Source: an uncultured Phocaeicola sp. (GTDB lineage Bacteria > Bacteroidota > Bacteroidia > Bacteroidales > Bacteroidaceae). Taken from it: a stretch of 44,245 nucleotides of DNA. The stretch is taken from positions 1 to 44,245 of the forward strand of contig CANQSM010000018.1 of assembly GCA_947626525.1 (NCBI GenBank). The letters run 5' to 3'. A program made the position numbers and the translations under genes. This document shows, piece after piece, positions 18,012 to 27,743 of this stretch; positions within the stretch are counted from its first letter, which is position 1; every line of letters begins with the position of its first letter. The notes beneath the pieces were generated by a model that was not told the origin of the DNA, did not search any database, and worked only from the letters and a program-made list of their open reading frames with translations.

Positions 18012-19415
18012 ATGGAAAAAATTCGTAGAACAAAGATTGTTGACCTTTTGAAATGTACCGATTTCGGTGCCATGGTTAATGTTAAGGGATGGGTCCGCAC
18101 TCGTCGTGGTAGCAAACAAGTGAATTTTATCGCTTTAAATGATGGTTCTACAATAAATAATGTACAGGTTGTTGTGGATGTGGCGGACTTTGACGAGGAA
18201 CTGCTGAAGCTGATTACCACCGGTGCTTGTCTGAATATAAACGGTGTGCTGACTGAATCGGTAGGTGCTGGACAGAAAGCTGAAATTCATGCGAAAGAAA
18301 TAGAGGTGCTGGGCGCATGCGATAATACGTATCCCTTACAGAAAAAAGGGCACTCTATGGAATTCTTGCGTGAAATCGCTCATCTGCGGCCGCGTACCAA
18401 TACTTTTGGCGCTGTCTTCCGTATTCGTCATAACATGGCGATTGCCATTCACAAATTCTTTCATGAAAGAGGATTCTTCTATTTTCATACTCCGTTGATT
18501 ACCGCGTCGGATTGTGAGGGGGCAGGACAAATGTTTCAGGTTACTACGCTGAATTTGTATGATTTGAAGAAAGATGAAAAAGGATCAATTATTTATGATG
18601 ATGACTTTTTTGGAAAACAGGCCAGTCTGACTGTTTCAGGGCAATTGGAAGGAGAGCTGGCTGCTACGGCATTAGGTGCTATTTACACTTTTGGTCCTAC
18701 TTTCCGTGCGGAAAACTCGAATACTCCTCGTCATTTGGCTGAATTTTGGATGATAGAGCCGGAGGTGGCTTTCAATGATATCATTGATAACATGGATTTG
18801 GCGGAAGCATTTATTAAGTATTGCGTACAATGGGCGCTGGATAATTGCTATGACGATGTTAAATTCTTGAATGATATGTTCGATAAAGGACTGATAGAAC
18901 GTCTTCAGGGAGTTTTGAAAGAGGATTTTGTACGTTTGTCCTATACGGAAGGTGTTCGGATTCTGGAAGAAGCCGTGGCGGGAGGGCATAAATTTGAATT
19001 CCCGGTATATTGGGGAGTAGACTTGGCTTCGGAACATGAACGCTATTTGGTGGAAGAGCATTTTAAGCGTCCGGTGATTCTGACGGATTATCCGAAAGAA
19101 ATCAAAGCTTTCTATATGAAACAGAATGAAGATGGAAAAACGGTGCGTGCCATGGATGTGTTGTTCCCGAAAATAGGGGAAATTATCGGTGGGTCGGAAC
19201 GTGAGGCCGATTATGATAAATTGATGAATCGTATTAAAGAGCTGGATATTCCAATGAAAGACATGTGGTGGTATTTGGATACACGCAAATTTGGTACTTG
19301 TCCCCATTCGGGATTTGGCTTGGGGTTTGAGCGTTTATTGCTGTTTGTTACGGGCATGACAAATATCCGCGATGTCATACCGTTCCCGCGTACGCCCCGT
19401 AATGTTGAGTTTTAG
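18012..19415 (+). CDS. asnS: Asparaginyl-tRNA synthetase
   Basis: A 467-residue class II synthetase. The N-terminal OB-fold anticodon-binding domain (about residues 15-105) includes [17 protein letters not shown]. Motif 2 is [18 protein letters not shown] and motif 3 is [10 protein letters not shown]. The EFWMIEPE segment and [10 protein letters not shown] near the C-terminus place it with AsnRS rather than AspRS. It is the last gene of the purB-rluB-asnS run, and the accessory locus begins directly after it. Confidence 0.95.
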   Translation: MEKIRRTKIVDLLKCTDFGAMVNVKGWVRTRRGSKQVNFIALNDGSTINNVQVVVDVADFDEELLKLITTGACLNINGVLTESVGAGQKAEIHAKEIEVLGACDNTYPLQKKGHSMEFLREIAHLRPRTNTFGAVFRIRHNMAIAIHKFFHERGFFYFHTPLITASDCEGAGQMFQVTTLNLYDLKKDEKGSIIYDDDFFGKQASLTVSGQLEGELAATALGAIYTFGPTFRAENSNTPRHLAEFWMIEPEVAFNDIIDNMDLAEAFIKYCVQWALDNCYDDVKFLNDMFDKGLIERLQGVLKEDFVRLSYTEGVRILEEAVAGGHKFEFPVYWGVDLASEHERYLVEEHFKRPVILTDYPKEIKAFYMKQNEDGKTVRAMDVLFPKIGEIIGGSEREADYDKLMNRIKELDIPMKDMWWYLDTRKFGTCPHSGFGLGFERLLLFVTGMTNIRDVIPFPRTPRNVEF

Positions 19416-19436
19416 GAATTGGGTACCATTAAAGTT

Positions 19437-19485
19437 CAAGTTCTGCAAAAATCATCGGCCATACAATAAATTTCTGTAACTTTAG
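19437..19485 (+). repeat. Left copy of a ~50-bp direct repeat flanking the accessory locus
   Basis: It shares an exact 19-base core, atacaataaatttctgtaa (19461-19479), with 30766-30784, and the surrounding bases (caagttc, tgcaaaaa, atcat) match with a few indels. The gene-free stretch 19416-19735 holds this repeat, a -7 box and a short ORF. Confidence 0.75.
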
Positions 19486-19598
19486 TTGCAAACCTCACAG
19501 TTATTCTTCTATGGGTAGGATAATTGTATAAATGGAAAAAATATATAGTTTTTTTTATATTTTTAGGAAAGTATGCCATGTTTTTTATAAGAAAGTTC

Positions 19599-19606
19599 TA
19601 ATTTTG
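19599..19606 (+). promoter_or_regulatory. -7 element upstream of the SusC operon
   Basis: TAATTTTG, with no clear -33. It lies 16 bases before a 33-codon ORF and 130 bases before the SusC signal-peptide ATG. Confidence 0.4.
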
Positions 19607-19621
19607 TACCATAACTAGTAC

Positions 19622-19723
19622 ATGAAGGGAGGAAGTTATATAAATTTTTTAGATGTCGATGATTTTCAGCGATATTATGTCCGGATGTTTCCTGAATTGA
19701 AGTATTTACCGGTGAATATATAA
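19622..19723 (+). CDS. 33-residue ORF resembling the start of an ECF sigma factor (possible remnant)
   Basis: An ATG just after the -7 box opens a 33-codon frame containing VDDFQRYYVRMFPELKYL. This loosely resembles the first helix of ECF sigma factors (aromatic/acidic, F..lY..yfp.L). It stops 12 bases before the SusC start. If related to FecI-type factors it is truncated to a fragment. It could equally be a chance ORF or a leader peptide. No other sigma or anti-sigma gene is nearby. Confidence 0.3.
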   Translation: MKGGSYINFLDVDDFQRYYVRMFPELKYLPVNI

Positions 19724-19735
19724 ATCCTATGTATA

Positions 19736-22700
19736 ATGAATAAAAAAATTATGAGAGTACTAACAAGGCTTTTATTGCTCGTCTTTGCGGTCAGCCTTCC
19801 GCCAGGAGGAATTTCCGCCCAGTCAGACGTCCCAGGGGGGGGGTAGTGCTGTAGTTTGGCAGGACACCCGTGTGAACATCTTATTAAAGAATGCTTCCAT
19901 CCGTGAAGTCTTTTCCGAAATCAAGAAGCTGGTGAAAGTAAACATTATGTACAGCAACGAAGACGTGAAGGATCTTCCCGTCAAGGATTACGATTTGCGG
20001 AATGCCACGTTGGAGCAAGTTATGAATGTAGCGTTGGCGGGTTCCGACCTGACCTTCGGGATGGTGAAGGATACCATCATTATTAAGCGTAAGGGGGAGG
20101 CAAAAAGAAACATTACCGGTAAGGTAATGGATGTGTCCGGACAGCCTATTCCCGGTGTCGCCGTGCAGGTGAAGGGCACCGCTTGCGGAACGACCACCGA
20201 TATGGACGGACATTTCGAACTCCCTTCCGACAACCGGTCCGAGGTGAAGCTTTCTTTTTCATTTGTCGGCATGAAGCGTCAGGAACTCACGTGGAGAGGT
20301 CGTGCTCTCAGCATTGTGATGGAAGAGGATGCTCGCCAGATAGATGAAGTCGTGGTTACCGGTTATCAGCGAGTGGACAAACGTCGTTCCACCAGTGCTA
20401 TTTCCACTGTGAAAGCCGAAGATGTATTGATACCCGGTATGACGAGCATCGATCAGGCTCTCGAAGGCCGTATTCCCGAGCTGGTGCTCACGACCAACTC
20501 CGGCGAGGTGGGTGCCACACCGCGAATCCGTGTGCGCGGTACCACCACTATTGTCGGTAACCGAGAACCACTTTGGGTATTGGACGGATTTGTCATGACC
20601 GACCCTGTCGATGTCAGTCCTGACGATCTCAACGATCCCGACTACATCAACATTGTGGGTAACGCTATCGCCGGCATCAATCCGCAGGACATCGAACGTA
20701 TTGACGTGTTGAAGGATGCTTCCGCCACCGCCCTTTATGGTACGCAGGCTGCCAACGGTGTCATTGTGGTTACGACAAAGAAAGGTTCCGTAGGCAAGCC
20801 GCGTTTTTCGTACAACCACTCATCCAAGTTCTCTGTACGTCCGCGATACAGCGACCGTTCCATCAATCTGATGAATTCGGTGGAGCGCGTACAATTCGGC
20901 AAGGAGCTTACCGACCTGCATTACAAATTTCCCACCAAGATGCCGATGGTCGGTTACGAAGGCGCATATTATAAATATTATACGGGACAGAGTACGTGGG
21001 AAGAATTTCAGTCGGAAGTAGCCCTTTACGAGTCTGTCAATACCGACTGGTTCAAGTTACTGACTCAAGACGCCTACTCGCACGATCACACTTTCGGGCT
21101 TTCGGGCGGCACCGACAATGTGCGCTACTATATTTCTCTCGGAGCGGACTTCGAGGAAGGTGTTACCCGGAACACCTCTTCCCGCCGTTACACAGCACTC
21201 GCCAATCTCGATATCGCTTTTTCCGAAAAAGTGCGGGCAAGTTTCTCGCTGAACGGTAACGTGCAAAAACGCGACAACCTCAACGATGGTATCAATGCGA
21301 TGAACTATGCCTACAACACTTCGCGCACCATTCCCGCCTACAATGCCGACGGCACCTATTATTATTATGGTGTATCCGGTGATAAGGGAAACATGTTCAA
21401 CTATAATATTCTGAACGAAATCGAAAACAGTTCCAATGAGTTGCGGGGCAACACCATCGGAGCGAACCTGACGGTACGCTACAATGTCATCAACGGTCTC
21501 GAATTGTCGGTGGCAGGTAATTACAACCATAGCGCCACCATGCAGGAGCAGTGGTGGGGTGAAAGAAGTTTCCACGCCGCCAATCTGCGTAATGCGGAAT
21601 ACGGCGATATTCCGCCCGTCGGTGAAACCGGTTACAGTCGATTGCCTTACGGTGGCATTCTCAACACGACCAATTCTGAACAAGATTCTTATACGTTCCG
21701 TTTCCAAGCCGAATATCGCAAACTTTTCGGGCACGATATGCAGCATCTGATTACGGCGATGGGCGGTTACGAGATGAACGGCAACACGTCGCACCGTATT
21801 TCCGACGAGCGGCGCGGCTACCTGCGCGAACGAGGCATGCAATTCGTTACGAATGTTGATTTGGAGAAATATCCCATTTACAAACAGTGGCTCAATGAAA
21901 ACGCTGCCACGATCGGACACAACATCGACCATTCGCTCTCGGGCTACCTCACGTTTTCGTACAGTCTGAAAGATTACTTCACCCTTAATGCTAACGGTCG
22001 TTTCGATGCCTCCAACAAATTCGGAAGTAACAGCAACCGTCGTTTCCTGCCTATATGGTCGGTTTCGGGTATGTGGAATCTGAAAGAAACGTTCATTCGC
22101 CACGAGTCGGTGCTTTCCGACCTGCGCTTGCGCGCCTCTTATGGTACGCAGGGTACGCAGCCTTCGGCAGAGGCAGGCGCCGTTCCCAATCTGGTAATCA
22201 GGCAGAACACTCTCAATACGATGTACAACGAATATACTTCGAACGTGAGCTATCCTCCCAATCCCAACCTCAAATGGGAGCTGACTCACCAGTTCAATAT
22301 ATCGTTGGACCTTTATCTGTTCGACAGCCGATTTGGCATAAGCGGTGACTTCTATTACAAAAAGACCAACAACTGTCTGATACCTATCGATGTATCTTCG
22401 GTGAACGGTTTTACACAGGCGGTCATTAACAATGGTGATTTGGAGAACAAAGGTTATTCGATAGGTATTTCAGGCACGCCCGTGAGAACCAAAGACTGGC
22501 GCTGGAGCCTGTACACTTACTTCTCGGGCAACCTCAACCACGTGCGTTCCAATCCCGCCGATGTATATAAGATAGAAGACTACCTCAACGGTACTGCCAT
22601 CGTCAATGGCAAAGCTATCGGCACTTTCTACTCCTACCATTATCTGGGATTGAATCCGAACAACGGTGTTCCTGTGTTTGACGATTACGCCGATCACAAA

Positions 22701-23357
22701 CATCTGCTCGAAGGAAAATCTCTGGAACAAGTCGTACTGATGACCATGACCGACAGCGGACAGCGCGACCCGCTCTTTTCGGGCAGTTTCGCTACGACGG
22801 TTTCTTGGAAACGGCTTTCGCTTTCGATGAATTTCAACTACAATCTCGGCTCGAAAGTGCGTCTGTTCGCGCTCTGTTCGCCTATTGTAACCGGCAACGG
22901 CGTAAGTGCGGAGACCAATGTGCGGAAAGAGTTTCTCAACCGCTGGATGGCACCGGGCGATGAACGCTACACCGACATTCCCGCCATCATGAGTCCTTCC
23001 GACCCCGACTACAATACATATAGCTGGCATTTCTCGAATCAGCCCACGCTTACCGAGACGAGCAGATCCATACCGCAATTCGCGACAAATGTGTGGGATA
23101 TGTACGACAAGTCCGATATCCGAGTGGTAAGCGGAAGCTACCTTAAATGTTCGTCTATTTCTCTTCGGTATTCACTGGAACCGAAATGGCTCCAGAAGAC
23201 GCCATTCTCCAACATACAGTTGAGTATCAGCGGTATGAATCTTTTCACCATATCGGCAAAAGAATTGAAAGGACAAGATCCCTCGCAAGCAGGCTTCGCC
23301 ATGCCGAACCTTTCTGTTCGTCCATCTTATACGACACAAGTGAATCTTACTTTCTAA
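19736..23357 (+). CDS. SusC/RagA-type TonB-dependent transporter with STN domain; frame broken by a G9 tract
   Basis: A classical signal peptide starts at ATG 19736 (MNKKIMRVLTRLLLLVF, cleavage near ISAQ), but with nine Gs at 19835-19843 this frame ends at TAG 19844. The body is open in the next frame to 23357. Ten (or seven) Gs would join them cleanly as ...SDVPGGGGSAVVWQDTRV. The order is STN domain (WQDTRVNILLKNASIREVF...), carboxypeptidase-regulatory-like domain (ITGKVMDVSGQPIPGV), TonB plug (EVVVTGYQ, RIRVRGTTTI, DVLKDASATALYG) and a large barrel ending in an aromatic residue (VNLTF). It would import a ligand delivered by SusD. The STN domain usually signals to a FecR anti-sigma factor, but none is present here. 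G/C-rich third positions set it apart from the core genes. Confidence 0.9.
19835..19843 (+). repeat. Homopolymeric G9 tract at the signal-peptide/body junction of SusC
   Basis: Nine consecutive G residues lie directly after the signal peptide region. One G added, or two removed, restores a secreted full-length transporter. Such tracts change length by slippage at replication. Confidence 0.8.
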
Positions 23358-23363
23358 AAGACT

Positions 23364-24956
23364 ATGAGTATGAAAAAAACAATATTTATATCAATTATAT
23401 TTTTGGTGACGCTCGGGGGGTGCAACTATCTCGATGATTACTCCCAAAGTCTGGTCGTCGTAAAAACGGTTTCCGACCTCGATGAAGTATTGTTGGGCGA
23501 TGTTTATATGTCCAGCAAAAACGGCGTGAAACAGCTTGCCTATGGCGATGTGGGCTGGTGGTTGCAGATACTTGACGACGATATCAATACCGTCGCATAT
23601 GACAACTCTTCCAGCAATGCTGATTTCGTAGATGATTCCTATTCCAATCCGTTGAATTATAATTATTTCGGGTATACGACTTGGCAAATGGAGGTGGGTC
23701 GCAGCTACGACGGCAAGCAATTGAACAGCGACGATGGTTTGTGGAACGATTTTTACCACCGCATCAATATCTGCAACATCATTCTTTCCGAAATCGAAGA
23801 ATTGGAAATCACCTCCGATGATGATAGGGCTGCGGCGTTGCGCATACGCGGTGAAGCTCGTTTCATGCGGGCATATTACTATTTCCTGCTGGCAAACATT
23901 TATGCCGATGCCTACGACCCCGACAAGGCGGAATCGACGTTGGGCATACCGGTGAAACTTACCGATTACATCGAGCACGACAAGGATAAGGAGACGCAAT
24001 TCGAGCGTGCTTCGCTCAGCGAAGTGTATGCCCAAATCGTGGAAGACCTCGAAACGTCCATCTCCTATTTCGATCAAAGTCCGCAAACGCACTCTTTCTA
24101 CCGGACATCGGGAAAAGCCGCCATGTTGCTGCTGAGTCGCGTTTACCTTTATATGCAGAAATGGGACGAAGCCCGTCTTATGGCAGATAAACTGCTCACC
24201 GAAGGCGTTTCACTGTGGAGCTATGCCGGCGATCTGAATGAAGGCGAAGCCCTGATTTCGCGCAACAATCCCGAGATTCTTTTCTCGGAAGGTTCGCTCA
24301 ACGTCCAGAACTTCATGCGGGCGAAAATAGGAGAGTTCTGCATTTCGCAAGATCTTTATTCTCTGTATGATGACACCGATTACCGTAAGACCAAGTATTT
24401 CGTACTCAATGAGAATACCGACAGCATAGCGCTTGGAAGCAAGTACGAACGGGGCAGCACCATTCAGTCGTATGTATCCGACCTTTACCTGTTGCGCAGC
24501 AGCGAAGCCTATCTCAATATGGCCGAGGCGTGCGCCATGGAGGGCGATGCTTATACCGGCGAAGCATTGAAATGGCTCAACCGCTTCCGCCATTACCGCA
24601 TTGCGAACTATCAGGATGAGACTTACGACCGCTCTACACTCATCGATGAGATACGTACCGAGCGCCGCAAGGAGTTCTGTCTCGAAGGGCAGCGCTGGTT
24701 CGACCTTCGTCGCTATGCCGTGAACAAAGAGTTTCCCTACAACCGGACGATCGAGCGTATGTATGCCGTCTTCAATGATGGCGGCAACGAGATGTTGCAC
24801 AACGAAATGTACCGTCTGGAAGAGCACGACAAGGCTTACACCTTCGCCATTCCGAAGTCGGTATTGAATTTCGATAGAGGAATGCCCGACAATGTACGCC
24901 CCGCACGGGAACCGATTGCTATTTCCAATCCCACTAACTCTGATGAAGATGAATAA
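23364..24956 (+). CDS. SusD/RagB-family surface lipoprotein
   Basis: A 530-residue lipoprotein. The signal ends in the lipobox LVTLGGC (Cys near residue 20), followed by the SusD helical repeats, including GEARFMRAYYYFLLANIYAD and the C-terminal ERRKEFCLEGQRWFDLRRYA, both hallmarks of the family. It sits on the outer membrane as the lid of the SusC channel and binds the ligand. It begins six bases after the SusC stop, so it is co-transcribed. Ligand type cannot be read from the sequence. The lack of glycosidases around it argues against a polysaccharide. Confidence 0.93.
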   Translation: MSMKKTIFISIIFLVTLGGCNYLDDYSQSLVVVKTVSDLDEVLLGDVYMSSKNGVKQLAYGDVGWWLQILDDDINTVAYDNSSSNADFVDDSYSNPLNYNYFGYTTWQMEVGRSYDGKQLNSDDGLWNDFYHRINICNIILSEIEELEITSDDDRAAALRIRGEARFMRAYYYFLLANIYADAYDPDKAESTLGIPVKLTDYIEHDKDKETQFERASLSEVYAQIVEDLETSISYFDQSPQTHSFYRTSGKAAMLLLSRVYLYMQKWDEARLMADKLLTEGVSLWSYAGDLNEGEALISRNNPEILFSEGSLNVQNFMRAKIGEFCISQDLYSLYDDTDYRKTKYFVLNENTDSIALGSKYERGSTIQSYVSDLYLLRSSEAYLNMAEACAMEGDAYTGEALKWLNRFRHYRIANYQDETYDRSTLIDEIRTERRKEFCLEGQRWFDLRRYAVNKEFPYNRTIERMYAVFNDGGNEMLHNEMYRLEEHDKAYTFAIPKSVLNFDRGMPDNVRPAREPIAISNPTNSDEDE

Positions 24957-24959
24957 CCT

Positions 24960-26057
24960 ATGAAAAAGCTACTGTATATCCTGCTTTTGGGCTCGACAAT
25001 ATACGCCTGCAACGATGACGAAGGTGCTTTGGAGCCGCAAATGCAATTTGAAAATATTTATACGATTGTCGATGATACCACCGATGCTGTAAAGCATCAT
25101 GTGTACGAGATCTACGAAAAATACGGCATTCCTGTCTATTTCAACGATACGATAGGTAAGGTTCTGGTGAAAACTGACGTCAATGGACAGCCCTTTTACC
25201 GTTACGAAACACTGGACCTCGCATGGAATTTCGATTCCTACGACCAGAATTTTACCTATGAATACGTCTACCTCACCGACCCTGAGCAGCAGGAAGCCAT
25301 GCTCGATGCCATCGAGCTATATCTCGAAAATGCTGCCAAACCGTTGTGGCCCTTTGCTTTCTTCGTAGTCGATAGCGCCCGCACCATTGACAGGCGGACG
25401 CTCAGACTGACGGAGTGGGAGGAAAAATACAGGCTCGATAACTTCCGTACCATTACCCTGCTGAACGGAAACTGGGATTGGTATTGGGACGATCCCGCAG
25501 AAGTCATGGACGAAATGAAACGGTCGTATGTGGTAAATAAAATAGCGTTCTTCGCTACCGAAGTCGCCCGGTTCGGCGCTATTTCTCAACCGAGCTGGTA
25601 TGACGAATATTGGAACTTGACCGACAAAATAGAAAACATTATCGATGATAACGGGCATAAATGGGATTATACTTATGGTGGCGGCTATTTTATTTACGCC
25701 GTTAACGACATCAACTTGATGGAACTGTTCAACGGGCCTGTCGGTATAGGTACTCTCATGAATGCTGCTTTCGCTCCTCACCCCGAAAGATATACCGAAG
25801 AGCAATGGAAAGCTCTTTCCGAGGCCGCACACTACATTGCAGGATCGCTCGGTTTCGTTTCGTACAATTCGGGCGATTATTCGGGCAGCGGTCAAACTCC
25901 CATTGATAGTGATGATGACCTGCGGGGTTACGTTAAAGTAATGCTCGAGACTTCCGATGCCGACTTCCGCGACGAATGGGGCTCGTATCCGCTGGTAATG
26001 GAAAAATATGAAATTGTTTATCGGATTCTTACCGAAGAACTGGGTCTTGAACTCTAA
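24960..26057 (+). CDS. Lipoprotein resembling import-associated zinc metallohydrolases, HExxH motif absent
   Basis: A 365-residue lipoprotein (lipobox GSTIYAC). Its plan resembles the SusC/D-associated 'substrate import-associated zinc metallohydrolase' lipoproteins: an N-terminal YEKYGIPVYFN segment, PLWPFAFFVVDS in the middle, GSLGFVSYNSGDYSGSG and a C-terminal KYEIVYRILTEELGL. In that family the region before the GFVS segment carries HExxH. Here I find no HExxH anywhere, and the usual acidic EDFAE stretch is replaced by DSDDDLRGY. If the assignment is right, it is a catalytically dead, binding-only relative. The assignment rests on remembered family patterns and position and is moderate. 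It follows susD after three bases. Confidence 0.55.
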   Translation: MKKLLYILLLGSTIYACNDDEGALEPQMQFENIYTIVDDTTDAVKHHVYEIYEKYGIPVYFNDTIGKVLVKTDVNGQPFYRYETLDLAWNFDSYDQNFTYEYVYLTDPEQQEAMLDAIELYLENAAKPLWPFAFFVVDSARTIDRRTLRLTEWEEKYRLDNFRTITLLNGNWDWYWDDPAEVMDEMKRSYVVNKIAFFATEVARFGAISQPSWYDEYWNLTDKIENIIDDNGHKWDYTYGGGYFIYAVNDINLMELFNGPVGIGTLMNAAFAPHPERYTEEQWKALSEAAHYIAGSLGFVSYNSGDYSGSGQTPIDSDDDLRGYVKVMLETSDADFRDEWGSYPLVMEKYEIVYRILTEELGLEL

Positions 26058-26069
26058 AAAATGTGTATT

Positions 26070-27722
26070 ATGAAGAAAATCAGTTTATATGCGCTTGCCG
26101 TCCTCATGCTCGGCTACTGGGGGTGCAGTGACGATGACGTGAAAACGTCCGCGCCCAAGACCGTTGTCGGTGATGTATTCATCGACCCGCGCGACGGACA
26201 TGAATATCATACCGTAACCATCGGCGACCAGACTTGGATGACCGAAAACCTCGCTTTCCGCCTTGACAGCGGCAGTTGGGCAGGCTGTTTCACATGGGAC
26301 GAAGAAGCTCCCTCTCCGTTGGACACGGCGGCAATCATCGCGGCGATACCCGACCCGACTCCCAAACTGGAAGTCCCATTCGAGGATTTTTTAAAATTGG
26401 TAAATGCCGCCATAGACAACGGCACCATTTCATCGGAAATTTCGGATGAGCTTGACGGAATGTATTCGCCCGCTCTGGTTGTACAAATGATTTTGATGTA
26501 CAATCCATCAAGCTACGAAGATTTTTATTCCGAGAGGGGAGGTTTGGGCTATTGGACAGAATATTATCCCTCTTTGGAAGAGTTGTTGGTTCCTCAGTTG
26601 GAAGCGATGAGAACCGATGAATTCACTCTCTTCAAAGGAAAGTTGAACGCTGCCATAGCCGACGGTACCATTTCATCGGAGCCCCTGCCCCCACCATACG
26701 ATAGGATGTCTCCCAACTCTATTGCCCAGCAGATATGGATGTACAATCCCCAAACCATAGAGCAATATATGGAATTTGTAAATATGATGGTTGGAAGTAT
26801 CGCATCTTTACAGGAGACATTGGTGCCCGTGTTGAACGATATCATTTCGAGTTGTACACCGAAGAAGGATCCTTATGAACTCTTCAAAGAGGGCATAGAA
26901 GCCGCCATTGCCGATGGCACCATTTCATCGGAGATTTCGGATGATCTTGACGGATACTACTCACCCGCTCTGGTGGTACAATTTGTTTTGCAGTCCAACC
27001 CTCAAAGCATCGAAGATTTTTTTCACTCCAAGAGAGGTGGCTTGGATAACTGGACTGAGTTATATGTGTCTTTGAATGAATCATTGGTACCTATATTGGA
27101 GGATATAGCGGCAGCCGCCATAGAGGAAGCCAAACCATGGGCTCCCTCCGCTGAGGAGAAAGCCGCTGCCATAGCTGCCGCCGTAAAAGAGGCAATGGAC
27201 GCTCATTTCACCGAAATGGAAGCGAGGAACGGACATTACTCCGAAAGCTACGGTTTGCTCTACACACTCGATGCCGCACGCAAAGCTATACCCGAAGGTT
27301 GGCGTCTGCCTACCGACAAAGACTGGCAAAAACTCGAAGTCGCATTAGGTATGGGCGCAGGTGATCTCGAGGGTCTCGAAAGGTGGCGCGACAGCGAAGC
27401 CGGTTATCTGCTCAAATCGGACGAAGTAGGCATGAATATCGTGTATAGCGGCAGCCGCATCTATGGCACCACAGGTACCTATGGAAATCTGAAACGCTAT
27501 CAGAACAAGAATATCAATGCTTACTACCTGACCGATACGACTCTCGGTCAAAACGATTCGACGACCCTCGTCATCATACGTAAAGTGTCGTCGCTGCAAG
27601 AGGGAATTTGGCGCGGTACATCGCACCTGACGGAAGCGGCATGCAGTGTGCGCCTCATCAAAGATGAGAACGCCTCTGCCGGCAAAGAGGAGGTGCCTTC
27701 AATTCCGGACAACAAAAAATAA
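26070..27722 (+). CDS. FISUMP-domain lipoprotein with a triplicated insert
   Basis: A 550-residue lipoprotein (lipobox LMLGYWGC; ATG 26070 gives a compact signal, 26061 is possible). A FISUMP domain starts at VFIDPRDGHEYHTVTIGDQ with WMTENLAF and resumes near residue 395 with GLLYTLDAARKAIPEGWRLP, LKSDE and a C-terminal CSVRLIKD. Between the halves lie three related ~70-90-residue units, each carrying a form of AAI.DGTISSE, then a hydrophobic SPALVVQ.. MYNP segment and ending in SL.E.LVP.L. FISUMP proteins are surface or fimbria-associated in Bacteroidetes, and ligand or partner binding is assumed. The insert appears to be in a loop, leaving the domain ends intact. Confidence 0.75.
   Translation: MKKISLYALAVLMLGYWGCSDDDVKTSAPKTVVGDVFIDPRDGHEYHTVTIGDQTWMTENLAFRLDSGSWAGCFTWDEEAPSPLDTAAIIAAIPDPTPKLEVPFEDFLKLVNAAIDNGTISSEISDELDGMYSPALVVQMILMYNPSSYEDFYSERGGLGYWTEYYPSLEELLVPQLEAMRTDEFTLFKGKLNAAIADGTISSEPLPPPYDRMSPNSIAQQIWMYNPQTIEQYMEFVNMMVGSIASLQETLVPVLNDIISSCTPKKDPYELFKEGIEAAIADGTISSEISDDLDGYYSPALVVQFVLQSNPQSIEDFFHSKRGGLDNWTELYVSLNESLVPILEDIAAAAIEEAKPWAPSAEEKAAAIAAAVKEAMDAHFTEMEARNGHYSESYGLLYTLDAARKAIPEGWRLPTDKDWQKLEVALGMGAGDLEGLERWRDSEAGYLLKSDEVGMNIVYSGSRIYGTTGTYGNLKRYQNKNINAYYLTDTTLGQNDSTTLVIIRKVSSLQEGIWRGTSHLTEAACSVRLIKDENASAGKEEVPSIPDNKK
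26379..27110 (+). repeat. Three coding repeats inside the FISUMP lipoprotein gene
   Basis: Units begin near 26379, 26631 and 26883 (252 bases apart each). All contain accatttcatcgga preceded by a gcc/gct-gccat-a/t-g-a/c-c motif. Units 1 and 3 are closest (ISDELDG or ISDDLDG, YYSPALVVQ, ERGGL or KRGGL). Unit 2 is more diverged. Confidence 0.8.
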
Positions 27723-27743
27723 ACAGAGGGAAAATAATCTCGA

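Noticed and set aside
19785-19835. TTG at 19785 as the real start of SusC
   Set aside because: It would give a transporter without a signal peptide, while a perfect signal peptide lies in the adjacent frame. A frameshift at the G tract explains both.
21057-22289. Long minus-strand open frame (about 410 codons) opposite the SusC barrel, with others at 22470-23078, 23391-24092, 24210-24827 and 27699-28505
   Set aside because: They mirror strongly coding plus-strand genes with G/C-rich third positions, which depletes stops on the complement. The proteins have odd composition (Val/His/Arg-rich) and no family features.
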